From contig JAEPQE010000001.1 in assembly GCA_017640665.1 (NCBI GenBank), forward strand, positions 1,133,262-1,197,261: DNA of 64,000 nucleotides, given 5' to 3'. The stretch's first letter is position 1; each line of letters opens with the position of its first letter. Positions 54,344 through 63,453 of this stretch are shown one piece after another. The position numbers and the translations under genes are program-made. The notes beneath the pieces were generated by a model. It was not told the DNA's origin, made no database searches, and saw only the letters and a program-made list of their open reading frames with translations. The DNA comes from Balneolaceae bacterium. GTDB lineage: Bacteria > Bacteroidota > Rhodothermia > Balneolales > Balneolaceae.

Positions 54344-55432
54344 CTATTTGTTTGGATCATAATCTGTCGGGAGAAGATCGGAAGCCTTTTCTCTGGCCCA
54401 TTTCCCAATATACTTCAGGTGAGCAGGATCATAAAGCAAGCCATTACTATCTACAAGGAAGAAGGGAGTACTACCGGCATAACTTATATAAGTGAGATTG
54501 TTTGGGTTTTCAATATTTCTGTTCATATCAAACCGGATGCCATACCCTACAACCACCTGACTCTCAGATAATTCAAAAATAGAGTAATGTTCTCTGAGTG
54601 GATTCCATAATTTAGGATAGTGTTTAGTTAGTACATTAAGGTCATCGTAAGCTACGATTTTCCCTCCCTCCCGTGTAAGGAAGGAAAAACCCTCCTTTAG
54701 ATGAGTACCCTCTACCAGACTACGGTAAAAATGCATAGAGGAACCTTCGTAAACGGTTTTTCGATTGTTTGCCCACCTTCTTTTTGCTGCATCCGATGCA
54801 CGGGGCAATTCGGCATAGTTGGTGTAGATTTTATAGGCTCCCGTTTTATCGAATTTATTAAAAGCGACATCTATAATGTCTGCTTCAACCCGGTAACCAA
54901 GCGCCCGGTTGATGATTATTAATGGGTTTGATGCGGTTACCTTAACCAATCCGTTTTCTTCTTCATCAAAGTTTAATACTTCAGGGTTTCTTAGCTGAAC
55001 GCTTCTGGAAAACCTGCCCTCACCAATAAAGAACTCTCTGAATAAGCGGTAGCTATTTTGCCATTCTTTATTGCTGGATGTAACTACAATTTCGTTTAAT
55101 TCAGTAATTCTGGCTTTTAAAAAGAACGTGTAGCCAGCGGAACCGGATGAGGATAATAACACATCTTCAGACTTAGAATCATAGCCAACAAAACTTACTA
55201 CTAATTTTGCTCCGCCCTGGTAAGAGGTAGTAAAAGAAAAAGACCCATCCTGTAAAGTTTGTGTTCCAATGGTTGTTCCCGATAAATAGACACTGGCTCC
55301 CGGAATGGGCTCTTCAGTTTCTTCATCATATACAAATCCCGAAATGGTATAACTTAGAATCTCAGCAGTGTTACTGTACAAGAAAGAGGTAAAAACGAAA
55401 CAGAGTATAAATATAGAAAACAGGCTTCTCAT
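54344..55432 (-). CDS. Exported protein with carboxypeptidase-regulatory-like domain
   Basis: A 362-residue exported protein. After the signal peptide comes a CarboxypepD_reg-like beta-sandwich (ISGFVYDEETEEPIPGASVYLSG, about residues 30-115), as found at the start of many TonB-dependent and surface proteins of Bacteroidota. The remaining 240 residues form no family I recognise. No TonB box or barrel is evident. Confidence 0.7.
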   Translation of the reverse strand: MRSLFSIFILCFVFTSFLYSNTAEILSYTISGFVYDEETEEPIPGASVYLSGTTIGTQTLQDGSFSFTTSYQGGAKLVVSFVGYDSKSEDVLLSSSGSAGYTFFLKARITELNEIVVTSSNKEWQNSYRLFREFFIGEGRFSRSVQLRNPEVLNFDEEENGLVKVTASNPLIIINRALGYRVEADIIDVAFNKFDKTGAYKIYTNYAELPRASDAAKRRWANNRKTVYEGSSMHFYRSLVEGTHLKEGFSFLTREGGKIVAYDDLNVLTKHYPKLWNPLREHYSIFELSESQVVVGYGIRFDMNRNIENPNNLTYISYAGSTPFFLVDSNGLLYDPAHLKYIGKWAREKASDLLPTDYDPNK

Positions 55433-55470
55433 ACCTGTTAATATCTGTTTTTTTGATAATTCTGCAAAGA

Positions 55471-55863
55471 CTATTTAAGGTGATAGGTAAGCGCCATTTG
55501 GATACAGATTTTTAAAGCGTTTTCAGGAATAGGTTGATTGATCGGAATTATAATCGCTCTATTACTCTCGAATTCCAGCTCGTCTGAGAACATCCCACGG
55601 TACTTCTCGACTAGAGAGGTGTTGCAGTTTACATAGATTCCAATCTGATCGGGATTTCGTTCTTTCCAATCAATGCGAACAGTGGTTCCGCTTTTTGGCT
55701 TTGAAGTTAGATATGCTGGTTCACTCCATTTAAGCGTTTCGGTAATCTGTCCGACGCCTTCCGTATGCTCCGCCACATGATAAATGAGTTTCCTCAACTG
55801 CTCCATCTTTGGTTTGATGTGATCCGGATAAGCATTGAATTTTTCTTTAACGGATGGTTCCAT
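55471..55863 (-). CDS. DUF1801 domain protein
   Basis: A 130-residue soluble protein with the YdhG-type pattern: DHIKPKMEQLRKLIYHVAEHTEG, ETLKWSEPAYLTSKPKSGTTVRIDW and IYVNCNTSLVEKY. This fold is found in many environmental bacteria and its function is not known. It appears to be transcribed leftward on its own, close to the regulatory-domain protein gene. Confidence 0.85.
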   Translation of the reverse strand: MEPSVKEKFNAYPDHIKPKMEQLRKLIYHVAEHTEGVGQITETLKWSEPAYLTSKPKSGTTVRIDWKERNPDQIGIYVNCNTSLVEKYRGMFSDELEFESNRAIIIPINQPIPENALKICIQMALTYHLK

Positions 55864-55994
55864 GACCGTTTCGTTTGTTCAGGGTTTTCTAACGCCTGCT
55901 AATATAAGTGTTGCTACTGACAACCCTATGTCAAGGATATTTATTTCGGGGCCTGGGACTTAGTAAACTTAAAGTGCGGTTGTTTTCAATCCGG

Positions 55995-56014
55995 ATTCCC
56001 GCCTTCGCGGGAAT
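55995..56014. repeat. Short intergenic palindrome
   Basis: ATTCCCGC and GCGGGAAT enclose a 4-base CTTC loop. This hairpin type (often ATTCCCGC-CTTC-GCGGGAAT) recurs in bacterial intergenic DNA. It sits in the 252-base gap before the GIY-YIG gene, with no gene in view there. Confidence 0.7.
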
Positions 56015-56116
56015 AACTTATTTTCGTTCGGAATGCCTTGATTGAGGCAGAGCCTCAGTAGAACAGGAGCCTGCCTGTCTGCCGAGAGGCTTCCGAAAAT
56101 GCATCACGCAGCAGAG

Positions 56117-56581
56117 CTACATGACAAAGTAAACATCTAAAACTATTAGAGTATATTTACCCTGTATGCTATGTACGATTCCATAATTCATCTTTTTTAT
56201 AAGTGCAATCTCTTCTATCGATTCGGATGGAACTTGTTCTCCAAAAACCTCAATCAATGGGGACTTTCTTGCATAAATAAGATACCGCTTCCCTAGAGAT
56301 ATACCGTTTTTGATTAGAACACCATTTTTTCTACCAGTGACACTCCCCCCATTAAAACCACCTTTGTGTTGACTAAATCTTGCGTGAAGCGTCTTTCCAG
56401 CTTTTCCTATATAAACAATGGAATAAGTGGACTCAAATTTTTCGACCCATATATAGACAAAACCTTTCTGTAAACTTCTATTTAAATAATTAAAGCTAAG
56501 TTTGTCATCAGAAAGAACTATTTCACCAGCTTCGAAAAAGCTGAACTTTTCTAGAAAAGATTTGAATTCACTTAATTCCAT
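56117..56581 (-). CDS. GIY-YIG nuclease-like protein
   Basis: A 154-residue protein with the motif as GFVYIW (residue 40) and VYIGKAGKT (residue 57), the conserved Arg68 in HARFSQH and a candidate catalytic Glu near 123 in SIEEIALIKKMN. It is AT-rich and stands alone. Related standalone GIY-YIG proteins occur in accessory regions; a restriction or repair role is possible but unproven. Confidence 0.7.
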   Translation of the reverse strand: MELSEFKSFLEKFSFFEAGEIVLSDDKLSFNYLNRSLQKGFVYIWVEKFESTYSIVYIGKAGKTLHARFSQHKGGFNGGSVTGRKNGVLIKNGISLGKRYLIYARKSPLIEVFGEQVPSESIEEIALIKKMNYGIVHSIQGKYTLIVLDVYFVM

Positions 56582-56613
56582 TATATACGGTGTTTCAACA
56601 AAGTCCCTTCCTA

Positions 56614-57960
56614 CTACCCCGCCATCAAGGCTTCAATCTCATCAATCTCTTTAGGTACATTCGTTAGGTTCTCGAAGCCATCCTCGGTTACGGCGATATT
56701 ATCTTCGATTCTTATTCCACCGAAAGTTAGTAAGTCTTTCACTTTCTCTACATTCAGGAATTTTGATTGCTCGGGGTCTTCCATAGCGGGTTCAAGAACG
56801 GCCGGTACAAAGTAAATGCCCGGCTCTATGGTGATCACCATTCCAGGCTGAAGTTCTCTTCGGGCGCGTAGAAATTTAATGCCCGGTCGGTCTATGCGAT
56901 CTACTCCTTTGGGGTAGCCGCCTACATCATGGGTATCTAATCCGAGGAAGTGGCCAAGTCCATGCGGGAAGAACAGCGCGAATATATTCTGTTCCATAAT
57001 GTCATCAATCTCTCCTTTTATGATACCAAGCTTTTTAAGACCGCCCATCATAATACGTGAAGCCATCAAATGGAGGTCTTCCATTTTCACTCCGGGACGA
57101 ATAGACTCAATCACTTCGGTATGTGCATTCAAAACGGACTGATAAATCCCGGCCTGTATCTCCGTGAATTTTCCATTCGCGGGAAAGGTGCGGGTATAAT
57201 CAGCGGCGTAGCCATTGCACTCAAAGCCGGCATCCATCAGGAATAGATCACCATCGTTAATCTTATAGGTATTCTCCACATAATGCAGAATGGAGGCATT
57301 TACTCCCGAGGCAAAAATTCCGTTATAGGCATCCTGAAGTAAACCGTTCTCAATCTGCACTTTGTTGAAGATGGCTTTCAGTTCGTACTCATACATTCCC
57401 GGCTTAATTGCTTTCATAACTGCTTCATAAGCGAGATTATTCACCCGACAAGCTTCCCTCATCTGATCTAGTTCCCACTCTGTTTTTAACACCCGGCAGT
57501 AAGTTAGCGCGTCAGCTAGCGCATCGGTTTCCACATTAAATCCGCGATCCAAATCTTCGATAAACTCCGCTTGTTCATCATTAAGGCAATAGACAACTTC
57601 CGGCTTCAGCTTATTTAACACACTTAGAATATCGTTCTGATAATGCAGGTGATCTGGTTTATACTGCTCCTGATATTGCTCTTTTGTTTTCACATAGCCA
57701 TGCCATACCGCGTACTGTGCGTCCCGCTTTGGGACAAACAAGTGATATTCTTCTTTTTTTAAATCCAGAATCAGGGAGCAATCTGTTTCATTAGCCCCGG
57801 TTAAATACCAGAAGTTGGATTCTTGCCGGAAGGGAAATTCATAATCCGTTTGGTAACGATACATGGTTTCAGCGCCCTGGATAAAAACAACGCCACTCTG
57901 GTTGTCATCAAATAAAGAAAAAAGCTTTTCGCGGTGTAGGTGATGCATATCAATGTTCAA
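56614..57960 (-). CDS. pepP: Xaa-Pro aminopeptidase (aminopeptidase P)
   Basis: Removes the first residue from peptides with Pro at position two. The 448-residue protein has an N-terminal domain (residues 1-165) then the M24 pita-bread fold. Metal ligands are seen in FLMDAGFECNGYAADYTRTF, FPHGLGHFLGLDTHD, VITIEPGIY and IRIEDN. Cytoplasmic, with no signal peptide. Confidence 0.95.
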   Translation of the reverse strand: MNIDMHHLHREKLFSLFDDNQSGVVFIQGAETMYRYQTDYEFPFRQESNFWYLTGANETDCSLILDLKKEEYHLFVPKRDAQYAVWHGYVKTKEQYQEQYKPDHLHYQNDILSVLNKLKPEVVYCLNDEQAEFIEDLDRGFNVETDALADALTYCRVLKTEWELDQMREACRVNNLAYEAVMKAIKPGMYEYELKAIFNKVQIENGLLQDAYNGIFASGVNASILHYVENTYKINDGDLFLMDAGFECNGYAADYTRTFPANGKFTEIQAGIYQSVLNAHTEVIESIRPGVKMEDLHLMASRIMMGGLKKLGIIKGEIDDIMEQNIFALFFPHGLGHFLGLDTHDVGGYPKGVDRIDRPGIKFLRARRELQPGMVITIEPGIYFVPAVLEPAMEDPEQSKFLNVEKVKDLLTFGGIRIEDNIAVTEDGFENLTNVPKEIDEIEALMAG

Positions 57961-58143
57961 TTAAGAATGAAGAATTATTTAATGAGAGTTTCGGTCTCTC
58001 CCTCGTTCCCTCTTCTTTTTAAAGAGAGGGATACTCTTAGATTAAGGTCATGTTATAATACAGAAGTTCTGCCCCTTTTTGAAGCCTACTGTCTGGCAGG
58101 CTGGGAGGAGAAAGAGGAGGTAGAAAGAAACAGTACTACTATA

Positions 58144-58779
58144 CTATCCCCGCTTTATCTTTGAACCATTCCCAATAAACACTCCAAGAAATCCTTCTTT
58201 GAAGGTGATGATGGGATTTTTGCCTGTAATTTCATTTGAGCTTCCATCCTGTCCTCCCATTTCCAGAACACTGTCTGTGAGAGGATAGAGAACGTCTTTT
58301 GAAGTAAACTCTTCAACGGGATTCCGAACTGGAAAAAAGGAGATGATGGTTCCAACTGGTAATTCCGGTTTGTAGGGAGATCGAACAAGCATAGTATCGC
58401 CGTAATCATCCCGAAAGATAATTGTTTCAAACGTTGGCCAGAATTGTTGGAGCACCGACATGTTTTTCATAAGGTGGTCGATACGTTTGCCTAAAGCTCC
58501 CAGAACCACAGCATGTGTTGCCCCTTTTTTGAGCGCATAGCTCAAAGCCTTTTCAAGGTCATTGGTTTCCTGATCGGGATCTTCCAGAATATTTATGCCT
58601 TCATGATTGGTGTATTTGAAACTATCCATGTCGCCAATCACGATATCCGGAGTAAAGCCATAGCCCAGTAATGCATGTCCTCCGCTGTCTGCGCCAATCA
58701 CTAAATTAGCGGAGTTAATTTCTTTTTCCAGTAATTTTTTGGTGGGAGGAGTCCCTCCTGCTACAATTAATGCGTTCAT
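58144..58779 (-). CDS. thiN: Thiamine pyrophosphokinase
   Basis: Converts thiamine to thiamine pyrophosphate. I start at ATG 58779 (211 residues, MNALIVAGGTPP) because the longer upstream frame would translate the GTCAT repeat. Motifs of the family are VIGADSGGHALLGYGFTPDIVIGDMDS, QETNDLEKAL and VLGALGKRIDH; the C-terminal domain is short. It stands alone. Confidence 0.9.
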   Translation of the reverse strand: MNALIVAGGTPPTKKLLEKEINSANLVIGADSGGHALLGYGFTPDIVIGDMDSFKYTNHEGINILEDPDQETNDLEKALSYALKKGATHAVVLGALGKRIDHLMKNMSVLQQFWPTFETIIFRDDYGDTMLVRSPYKPELPVGTIISFFPVRNPVEEFTSKDVLYPLTDSVLEMGGQDGSSNEITGKNPIITFKEGFLGVFIGNGSKIKRG

Positions 58780-58803
58780 ATTTACAAGATAATGATATCT
58801 GCC

Positions 58804-58898
58804 TGTCATTTCGAACGAAGTGAGAAATCTAAAATGCTTCTTTGAGTTACTCGTTAGATTTCTCAATCCTTACCTTCGATGATTCATTCGAAATGACA
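58804..58898. repeat. Intergenic GTCAT-ended repeat with perfect 12-bp ends
   Basis: TGTCATTTCGAA (58804-58815) and TTCGAAATGACA (58887-58898) form a perfect inverted pair around a 95-bp element. It overlaps the upstream extension of the thiamine kinase frame, supporting the later start for that gene. Confidence 0.75.
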
Positions 58899-58971
58899 AC
58901 AAGAATTGGTTTACTTTCAAAAAGAAATGGAATTGCTTTCTGATAAGTCTATTTTTGGGGAAAGGAGATTT

Positions 58972-59934
58972 ATGTTCAAAGAGTTTATTTCAAAAATTAC
59001 TACACACAAGAAAGTTGCAGTTTTTTCACATATACGTCCGGATGGAGATTGCCTGGGCTCACAAATTGCGTTGTGTTTATGGCTCGAAAAAAATGGAGTA
59101 GATGCTACAGCTTTTAATGAGGATGAAGCCGGAGATAATCTAAAATGGCTTCTGGATTTCTTCCCTGTGGTAAAGCCGAATGATGAGGACTTATCAGCTT
59201 TTGATGCATTTGTTGTGGTTGATGGGAATGCACTCCATCGTTTTGGAGAGATAGCGGAAGGCATTGCCGATCTAGGAAAACCAATCTATATGATTGATCA
59301 CCATCCCCAGCCGGATGATATTTACGAAGAGTTTGTATCCAGAGTGGATTACTCTTCAACATGCGAGTTGATTTACGAATTGTATGTAGAACATAATCCT
59401 GATCAGATCGATGAACAATCAGCCAAAGCGATGTATACCGGCATCGTAACTGATACCGGATCGTTTCAGTTTGATAGTGTAACCCCTAACACACTAAATG
59501 CCGCTTCAACTCTGTTACAGAGAGGAAGTTTTAAACCCAATGAAGTGGTTGAACGAATTTATTCAACGAAAACGATTGGCCAACTTCACCTGTTAAGCAA
59601 AGCACTGGAAACAATAACGTTATTTGCGAACCAACAAATCGCAATTATCTGCGTTACCAAAGCTATGTTTGAAGAAACAGAGACAAGCAAAGAAGATACC
59701 GAGGGGTTTGTGAGTTATCCGCTCAGCATCTCAGGAGTTAAAGCTTGTGCATTGTTTCGGGAAGATGGAGATCGAATTAAGCTAAGTCTTCGTTCGAGAA
59801 GTGACATTGATGTGAATGTCTGGGCGCGGCAACTGGGTGGCGGTGGTCACAAGAAAGCAGCAGCAGGCTGGCATAACGGACCTCTTGAACAAGCAATTAA
59901 AGATGTAATTAAGCTGGGAGAAGAACAGCTTTAG
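58972..59934 (+). CDS. DHH-family phosphoesterase (NrnA-like)
   Basis: A 320-residue protein started at ATG 58972, which has AAAGGAGA directly upstream; a TTG at 58906 is also in frame. DHH-DHHA1 motifs are visible: SHIRPDGDCLGSQ, FVVVDGN, MIDHHPQPD and GGGGHKKAAAG. Relatives break down nano-RNA and 3'-phosphoadenosine 5'-phosphate. It is followed by a DegP-like protease gene 17 bases later. Confidence 0.93.
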   Translation: MFKEFISKITTHKKVAVFSHIRPDGDCLGSQIALCLWLEKNGVDATAFNEDEAGDNLKWLLDFFPVVKPNDEDLSAFDAFVVVDGNALHRFGEIAEGIADLGKPIYMIDHHPQPDDIYEEFVSRVDYSSTCELIYELYVEHNPDQIDEQSAKAMYTGIVTDTGSFQFDSVTPNTLNAASTLLQRGSFKPNEVVERIYSTKTIGQLHLLSKALETITLFANQQIAIICVTKAMFEETETSKEDTEGFVSYPLSISGVKACALFREDGDRIKLSLRSRSDIDVNVWARQLGGGGHKKAAAGWHNGPLEQAIKDVIKLGEEQL

Positions 59935-59951
59935 AAGTAAAAACCTACTGT

Positions 59952-61148
59952 ATGAAGCGAACCGCTACTATACTTTTATCTTTATTATTATTTACCACGT
60001 ACTGCTCTAAACCCGGATCAGAGATTAATGATGTAATCTCTACCTCGGCTAGTTCCGTTCCTGCTGTATCTGAGGCTGAAAAAGTGGAAGAACCTCAAGA
60101 GCAGGTAGATCCTACTGAATCAATAAGCAGAAGCCGGACCAATGCAATTACCAATGCGGTAGAAAAAGCAAGCCCGGCGATTGTGAGTATTACTGTTACG
60201 GAACTTCAGACCGGGTATACAAGAAGTCAGGACCCCTTCTTTTCTTTTTTCTTCTCAAGACCGGTACAACGTGAGGTACAAAGTATGGGTTCGGGATTTA
60301 TCATCAGCGAAGATGGTTTGGTGGTAACCAACGAACATGTTGCCAGCGAGAGCGCAAAGACAATAAAAGTGTCGCTTGCAAATGGCGAAGTTCACGATGC
60401 AGAGTTATTAGGTTCAGATGAACTTGCTGATTTGGCGCTACTAAAAATTAAAGGCGATAAAAACGACTTCCCATATATTAAGTTTGCTAACTCTGAAGAA
60501 GTGATGGTGGGTGAATGGGCAATTGCTATGGGAAATCCGTTCGGGCTTTTTGCAGACGGACAGCCTTCCGTTACAGTTGGGGTAGTAAGCGCAACCAAAC
60601 GAGATTTTCGCCCTGATCCGGAAGAACCACGTCTTTATATGGATATGATTCAAACCGATGCATCGATTAATCGCGGAAACTCAGGCGGACCATTAGTTAA
60701 CAGTGAGGGAGAAGTGATCGGTGTAAATACCTTCATTTTTACCGGGGGCACCAGCAATGGATTTGTGGGATTAGGATTTGCAATCCCAAGTGACCGGGTG
60801 CAGAAAATCATCAATCAATTGAAAGAATCAGGTTCAGTTTCTCTGGCTTTTGATCCGGGGATGGAATTCACCCCGATGACTCGCCAGCTTGTATATCAAT
60901 ATGGGCTTAATCCAATCCCTGGTCTGTTAGTAACTACTGTTAATAAAGACGGACCTGCTTACGAATGTGGGATTATGCCGGGTGATATCATCATTCGAAT
61001 TGGAGAAGAACGGGTTAGCAGTGAAATGCATGCCTGGGCCTTAATGCGTGAATTTGAAGAAGGTGAAAAGATGGTGATTCAACTTCATCGTGACGGAAAA
61101 GAATACGAAGCCGAAATGACTTTAAGGAAGAGCGTAGCAGGAAGATAA
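59952..61148 (+). CDS. DegP/HtrA-like serine protease
   Basis: A 398-residue periplasmic S1C protease. The N-terminal signal has a Cys at 18 (FTTYCSK), a non-canonical lipobox. The catalytic triad is visible: His in VVTNEHVASES, Asp in DELADLALLKI and Ser in NRGNSGGPLVN; one PDZ domain (about residues 300-390) follows. It probably degrades misfolded envelope proteins. A DHH phosphoesterase gene lies upstream. Confidence 0.93.
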   Translation: MKRTATILLSLLLFTTYCSKPGSEINDVISTSASSVPAVSEAEKVEEPQEQVDPTESISRSRTNAITNAVEKASPAIVSITVTELQTGYTRSQDPFFSFFFSRPVQREVQSMGSGFIISEDGLVVTNEHVASESAKTIKVSLANGEVHDAELLGSDELADLALLKIKGDKNDFPYIKFANSEEVMVGEWAIAMGNPFGLFADGQPSVTVGVVSATKRDFRPDPEEPRLYMDMIQTDASINRGNSGGPLVNSEGEVIGVNTFIFTGGTSNGFVGLGFAIPSDRVQKIINQLKESGSVSLAFDPGMEFTPMTRQLVYQYGLNPIPGLLVTTVNKDGPAYECGIMPGDIIIRIGEERVSSEMHAWALMREFEEGEKMVIQLHRDGKEYEAEMTLRKSVAGR

Positions 61149-61166
61149 ACTCTGTGAGTGTCTAAC

Positions 61167-61742
61167 TTAACTGGAATGAAAATTAGCAAAACTTCTTGCC
61201 TGCCAGTCAGCCACTCTTGGATGCATAACCTTATCGCCCGGAGTATATTTTACAGTTGGAATATATTGACCGGGGACTGGAGCAAAATCGAATAAGCCGG
61301 TTAACCCTGGTTCTGAAGTCAGATACCCCCAGATGGTTAACTGTTTCATCATTAGATACGAAGTAGGTTTGTCTGTATTTGAAGCTTCCTGTTCGAGCAT
61401 CATAGCAAAATCAATCTTCTCGTTCTGATTCATCAAACTAAACGCTTCATTTTCCAATCGGGATAACCCTGCTATGAAAAGGTTCTGTTCTTCTTCGTTA
61501 TAAAAGTCGGAGACTATAGTATTCATGAATTCCCCCACATTCGCAGCTTTAGCTCCCTCACTATCAGATGTAGTTGGGATAATAACTTCCCCAAGCTCAT
61601 TCAGTAATTCAATCTGATCAGGAGTAAAAGGGGCAAAAGAGGAATGGTCGTAAGGTGAGCATCCAGATAAAAAAGCGGGAGCTCCAATAATTGAGCCTCC
61701 CAATAATAGACTCATTCTGGTTAGGGCGTCTCTGCGATCCAT
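61167..61742 (-). CDS. Gluconate 2-dehydrogenase subunit 3 family protein
   Basis: A 191-residue exported subunit. I start at ATG 61742 because AGGA lies about 10 bases upstream and the start leads directly into MDRRDALTRMSLLLGGS, which resembles a Tat signal with RR, and a lipobox-like FLSGCSP. The rest matches the small subunit of GMC-type sugar dehydrogenases (QIELLNELGEVIIPTTSDSEGAK). It starts one base after the GMC gene, so the two are translated together. Confidence 0.9.
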   Translation of the reverse strand: MDRRDALTRMSLLLGGSIIGAPAFLSGCSPYDHSSFAPFTPDQIELLNELGEVIIPTTSDSEGAKAANVGEFMNTIVSDFYNEEEQNLFIAGLSRLENEAFSLMNQNEKIDFAMMLEQEASNTDKPTSYLMMKQLTIWGYLTSEPGLTGLFDFAPVPGQYIPTVKYTPGDKVMHPRVADWQARSFANFHSS

Positions 61743-61743
61743 A

Positions 61744-63450
61744 CTATAAGTTTCCTTTTTTGAGTTCTTCAACAGCGTGTGTTGCTGCACGTGCACTTAA
61801 TGCCATATAGGTTATAGAAGGGTTTTGACATGCTGTAGAGCTCATACAAGCCCCATCTGTTACCAGAACATTGGATACTGCATGCATTTGATTCCATTTA
61901 TTAAGCATAGAGGTTGATGGGTCTTTTCCCATTCGGCACCCTCCCATCTCATGAATGTCTAATCCGGGAGCTTGCTTAGAGTCACTGACCCGCACATTTT
62001 TTGCGCCGGCAGCTTCCAGCATTTCAGCCCCGGTTTCCATCATGTCTTTACACATGGATTCTTCATTTTCAGAGTAATCGATATCAATCTCAACTAATGG
62101 CATACCCCATTCATCTGTATCTGTTTTACTCAGACTAATTTTGTTTTCAAACCTTGGGAGTACTTCACCCATGGCGGTCATGCCAATGCTCCATCCTCCT
62201 AATTCGGAAATTTGGTCTTTTAGGTCTGCCCCGATTGGAGACTTATTCTTATCCATACTTCCTAAACCTCGTCCACTCCACATCCCAAAGGAATATCCTC
62301 GTAGAAAGTCTTTCTGTGTATTATCACCAACATTTCGGAAGCGTGGTATATACAGACTGGTTGGCTTTCGTCCAAAGAAGTACGAATCTTTAAAATCATC
62401 AATCTGTCCACTGGCTCGGATTCTGTAATTATGGAACATCAGATAATGACCTAAGGTGCCACTATCATTCCCAATCCCATTTGGGAAGCGGTCGCTTTTT
62501 GAGTTCATGAGAAGTAACAGAGAGTTAATTGCTCCAGCGTTTATCGAGATCACATTTGCAGTATATTCTATTACTTCTTTCGTATTTGAATCGATAACGC
62601 GAACACCTGATGCCCTTCTTGTTTCATTGTTATACATGATTTCCTGTACTACAGAAAAAGGGCGTAAGGTCATATTCCCTGTTGCCGCGGCTGCCGGTAT
62701 TGTTACTGAATTAGCGCTGAAATATCCTCCATAAGGGCAACCTCTTTCGCACCTGCTTCGGTACATACATACTCTGCCGTTATGAGGTTGTGATAGATTA
62801 GCTACACGGGCAAAAATTACGTTTCTCTCTGGAAAGGAACTCTCAATACTTGAAATACAGTGCTTTTCAATATCATTGAATGGCATTGGCGGCAAAAACT
62901 CGCCATCCGGTACGGCATCTAGTCCGTCTTTATTTCCACTTATTCCGGCAAATTTTTCTACATGAGAATACCAGGGAGCCAGATCTTCGTATCGAATCGG
63001 CCAGTCAACGCCATGCCCATCTTTTGAGTTAGCCTCGAAATCAAACTTCGCCCATCGTTGTACATGACGGGCCCACATCAATGACTTGCCACCAACCTGA
63101 TATCCTCTGATCCAGTCGAATGGCTTAGTTTGTACATAAGGGTGTTCAGAATCTTTTACGAAATGATGTTGAGTTGCTTCCCGAAATGCATAGCATTTAC
63201 TTACCACAGGGTTGTCTTTCACTATTTTCGGGCTTAACGTATTTCGATATGGAAATTCCCAAACTTCTTTCATTGCTGTTTCATAGCCTGAGATATGCTC
63301 AATATTTCTACCCCGCTCCAAAACGAGCGTTTTTAATCCTTTTTCACAAAACTCTTTCGCCACCCAGCTACCAGACATCCCGGCTCCAATAACGATCGCA
63401 TCGAAATGGTTCTGCTTTTTTGCTTTTAGATTAAGGTTAGTTGCTTCCAC
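61744..63450 (-). CDS. GMC family FAD-dependent oxidoreductase
   Basis: A 568-residue sugar/alcohol dehydrogenase. The FAD-binding start is DAIVIGAGMSGSWVAKEF, then the GMC motif region GGKSLMWARHVQRW, a Cys-rich stretch CMYRSRCERGCPYG, and the C-terminal HEMGGCRMG and the NPSITYMALSARAATHAVE pattern. It pairs with the downstream subunit-3 protein, and a sugar isomerase gene lies 3 bases upstream, suggesting sugar oxidation. The substrate is unproven. Confidence 0.92.
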   Translation of the reverse strand: MEATNLNLKAKKQNHFDAIVIGAGMSGSWVAKEFCEKGLKTLVLERGRNIEHISGYETAMKEVWEFPYRNTLSPKIVKDNPVVSKCYAFREATQHHFVKDSEHPYVQTKPFDWIRGYQVGGKSLMWARHVQRWAKFDFEANSKDGHGVDWPIRYEDLAPWYSHVEKFAGISGNKDGLDAVPDGEFLPPMPFNDIEKHCISSIESSFPERNVIFARVANLSQPHNGRVCMYRSRCERGCPYGGYFSANSVTIPAAAATGNMTLRPFSVVQEIMYNNETRRASGVRVIDSNTKEVIEYTANVISINAGAINSLLLLMNSKSDRFPNGIGNDSGTLGHYLMFHNYRIRASGQIDDFKDSYFFGRKPTSLYIPRFRNVGDNTQKDFLRGYSFGMWSGRGLGSMDKNKSPIGADLKDQISELGGWSIGMTAMGEVLPRFENKISLSKTDTDEWGMPLVEIDIDYSENEESMCKDMMETGAEMLEAAGAKNVRVSDSKQAPGLDIHEMGGCRMGKDPSTSMLNKWNQMHAVSNVLVTDGACMSSTACQNPSITYMALSARAATHAVEELKKGNL

Positions 63451-63453
63451 AAG

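Noticed and set aside
58780-58866. 29-residue N-terminal extension of thiamine pyrophosphokinase
   Set aside because: It would be encoded by the GTCAT repeat; ATG 58779 gives the normal N-terminus.
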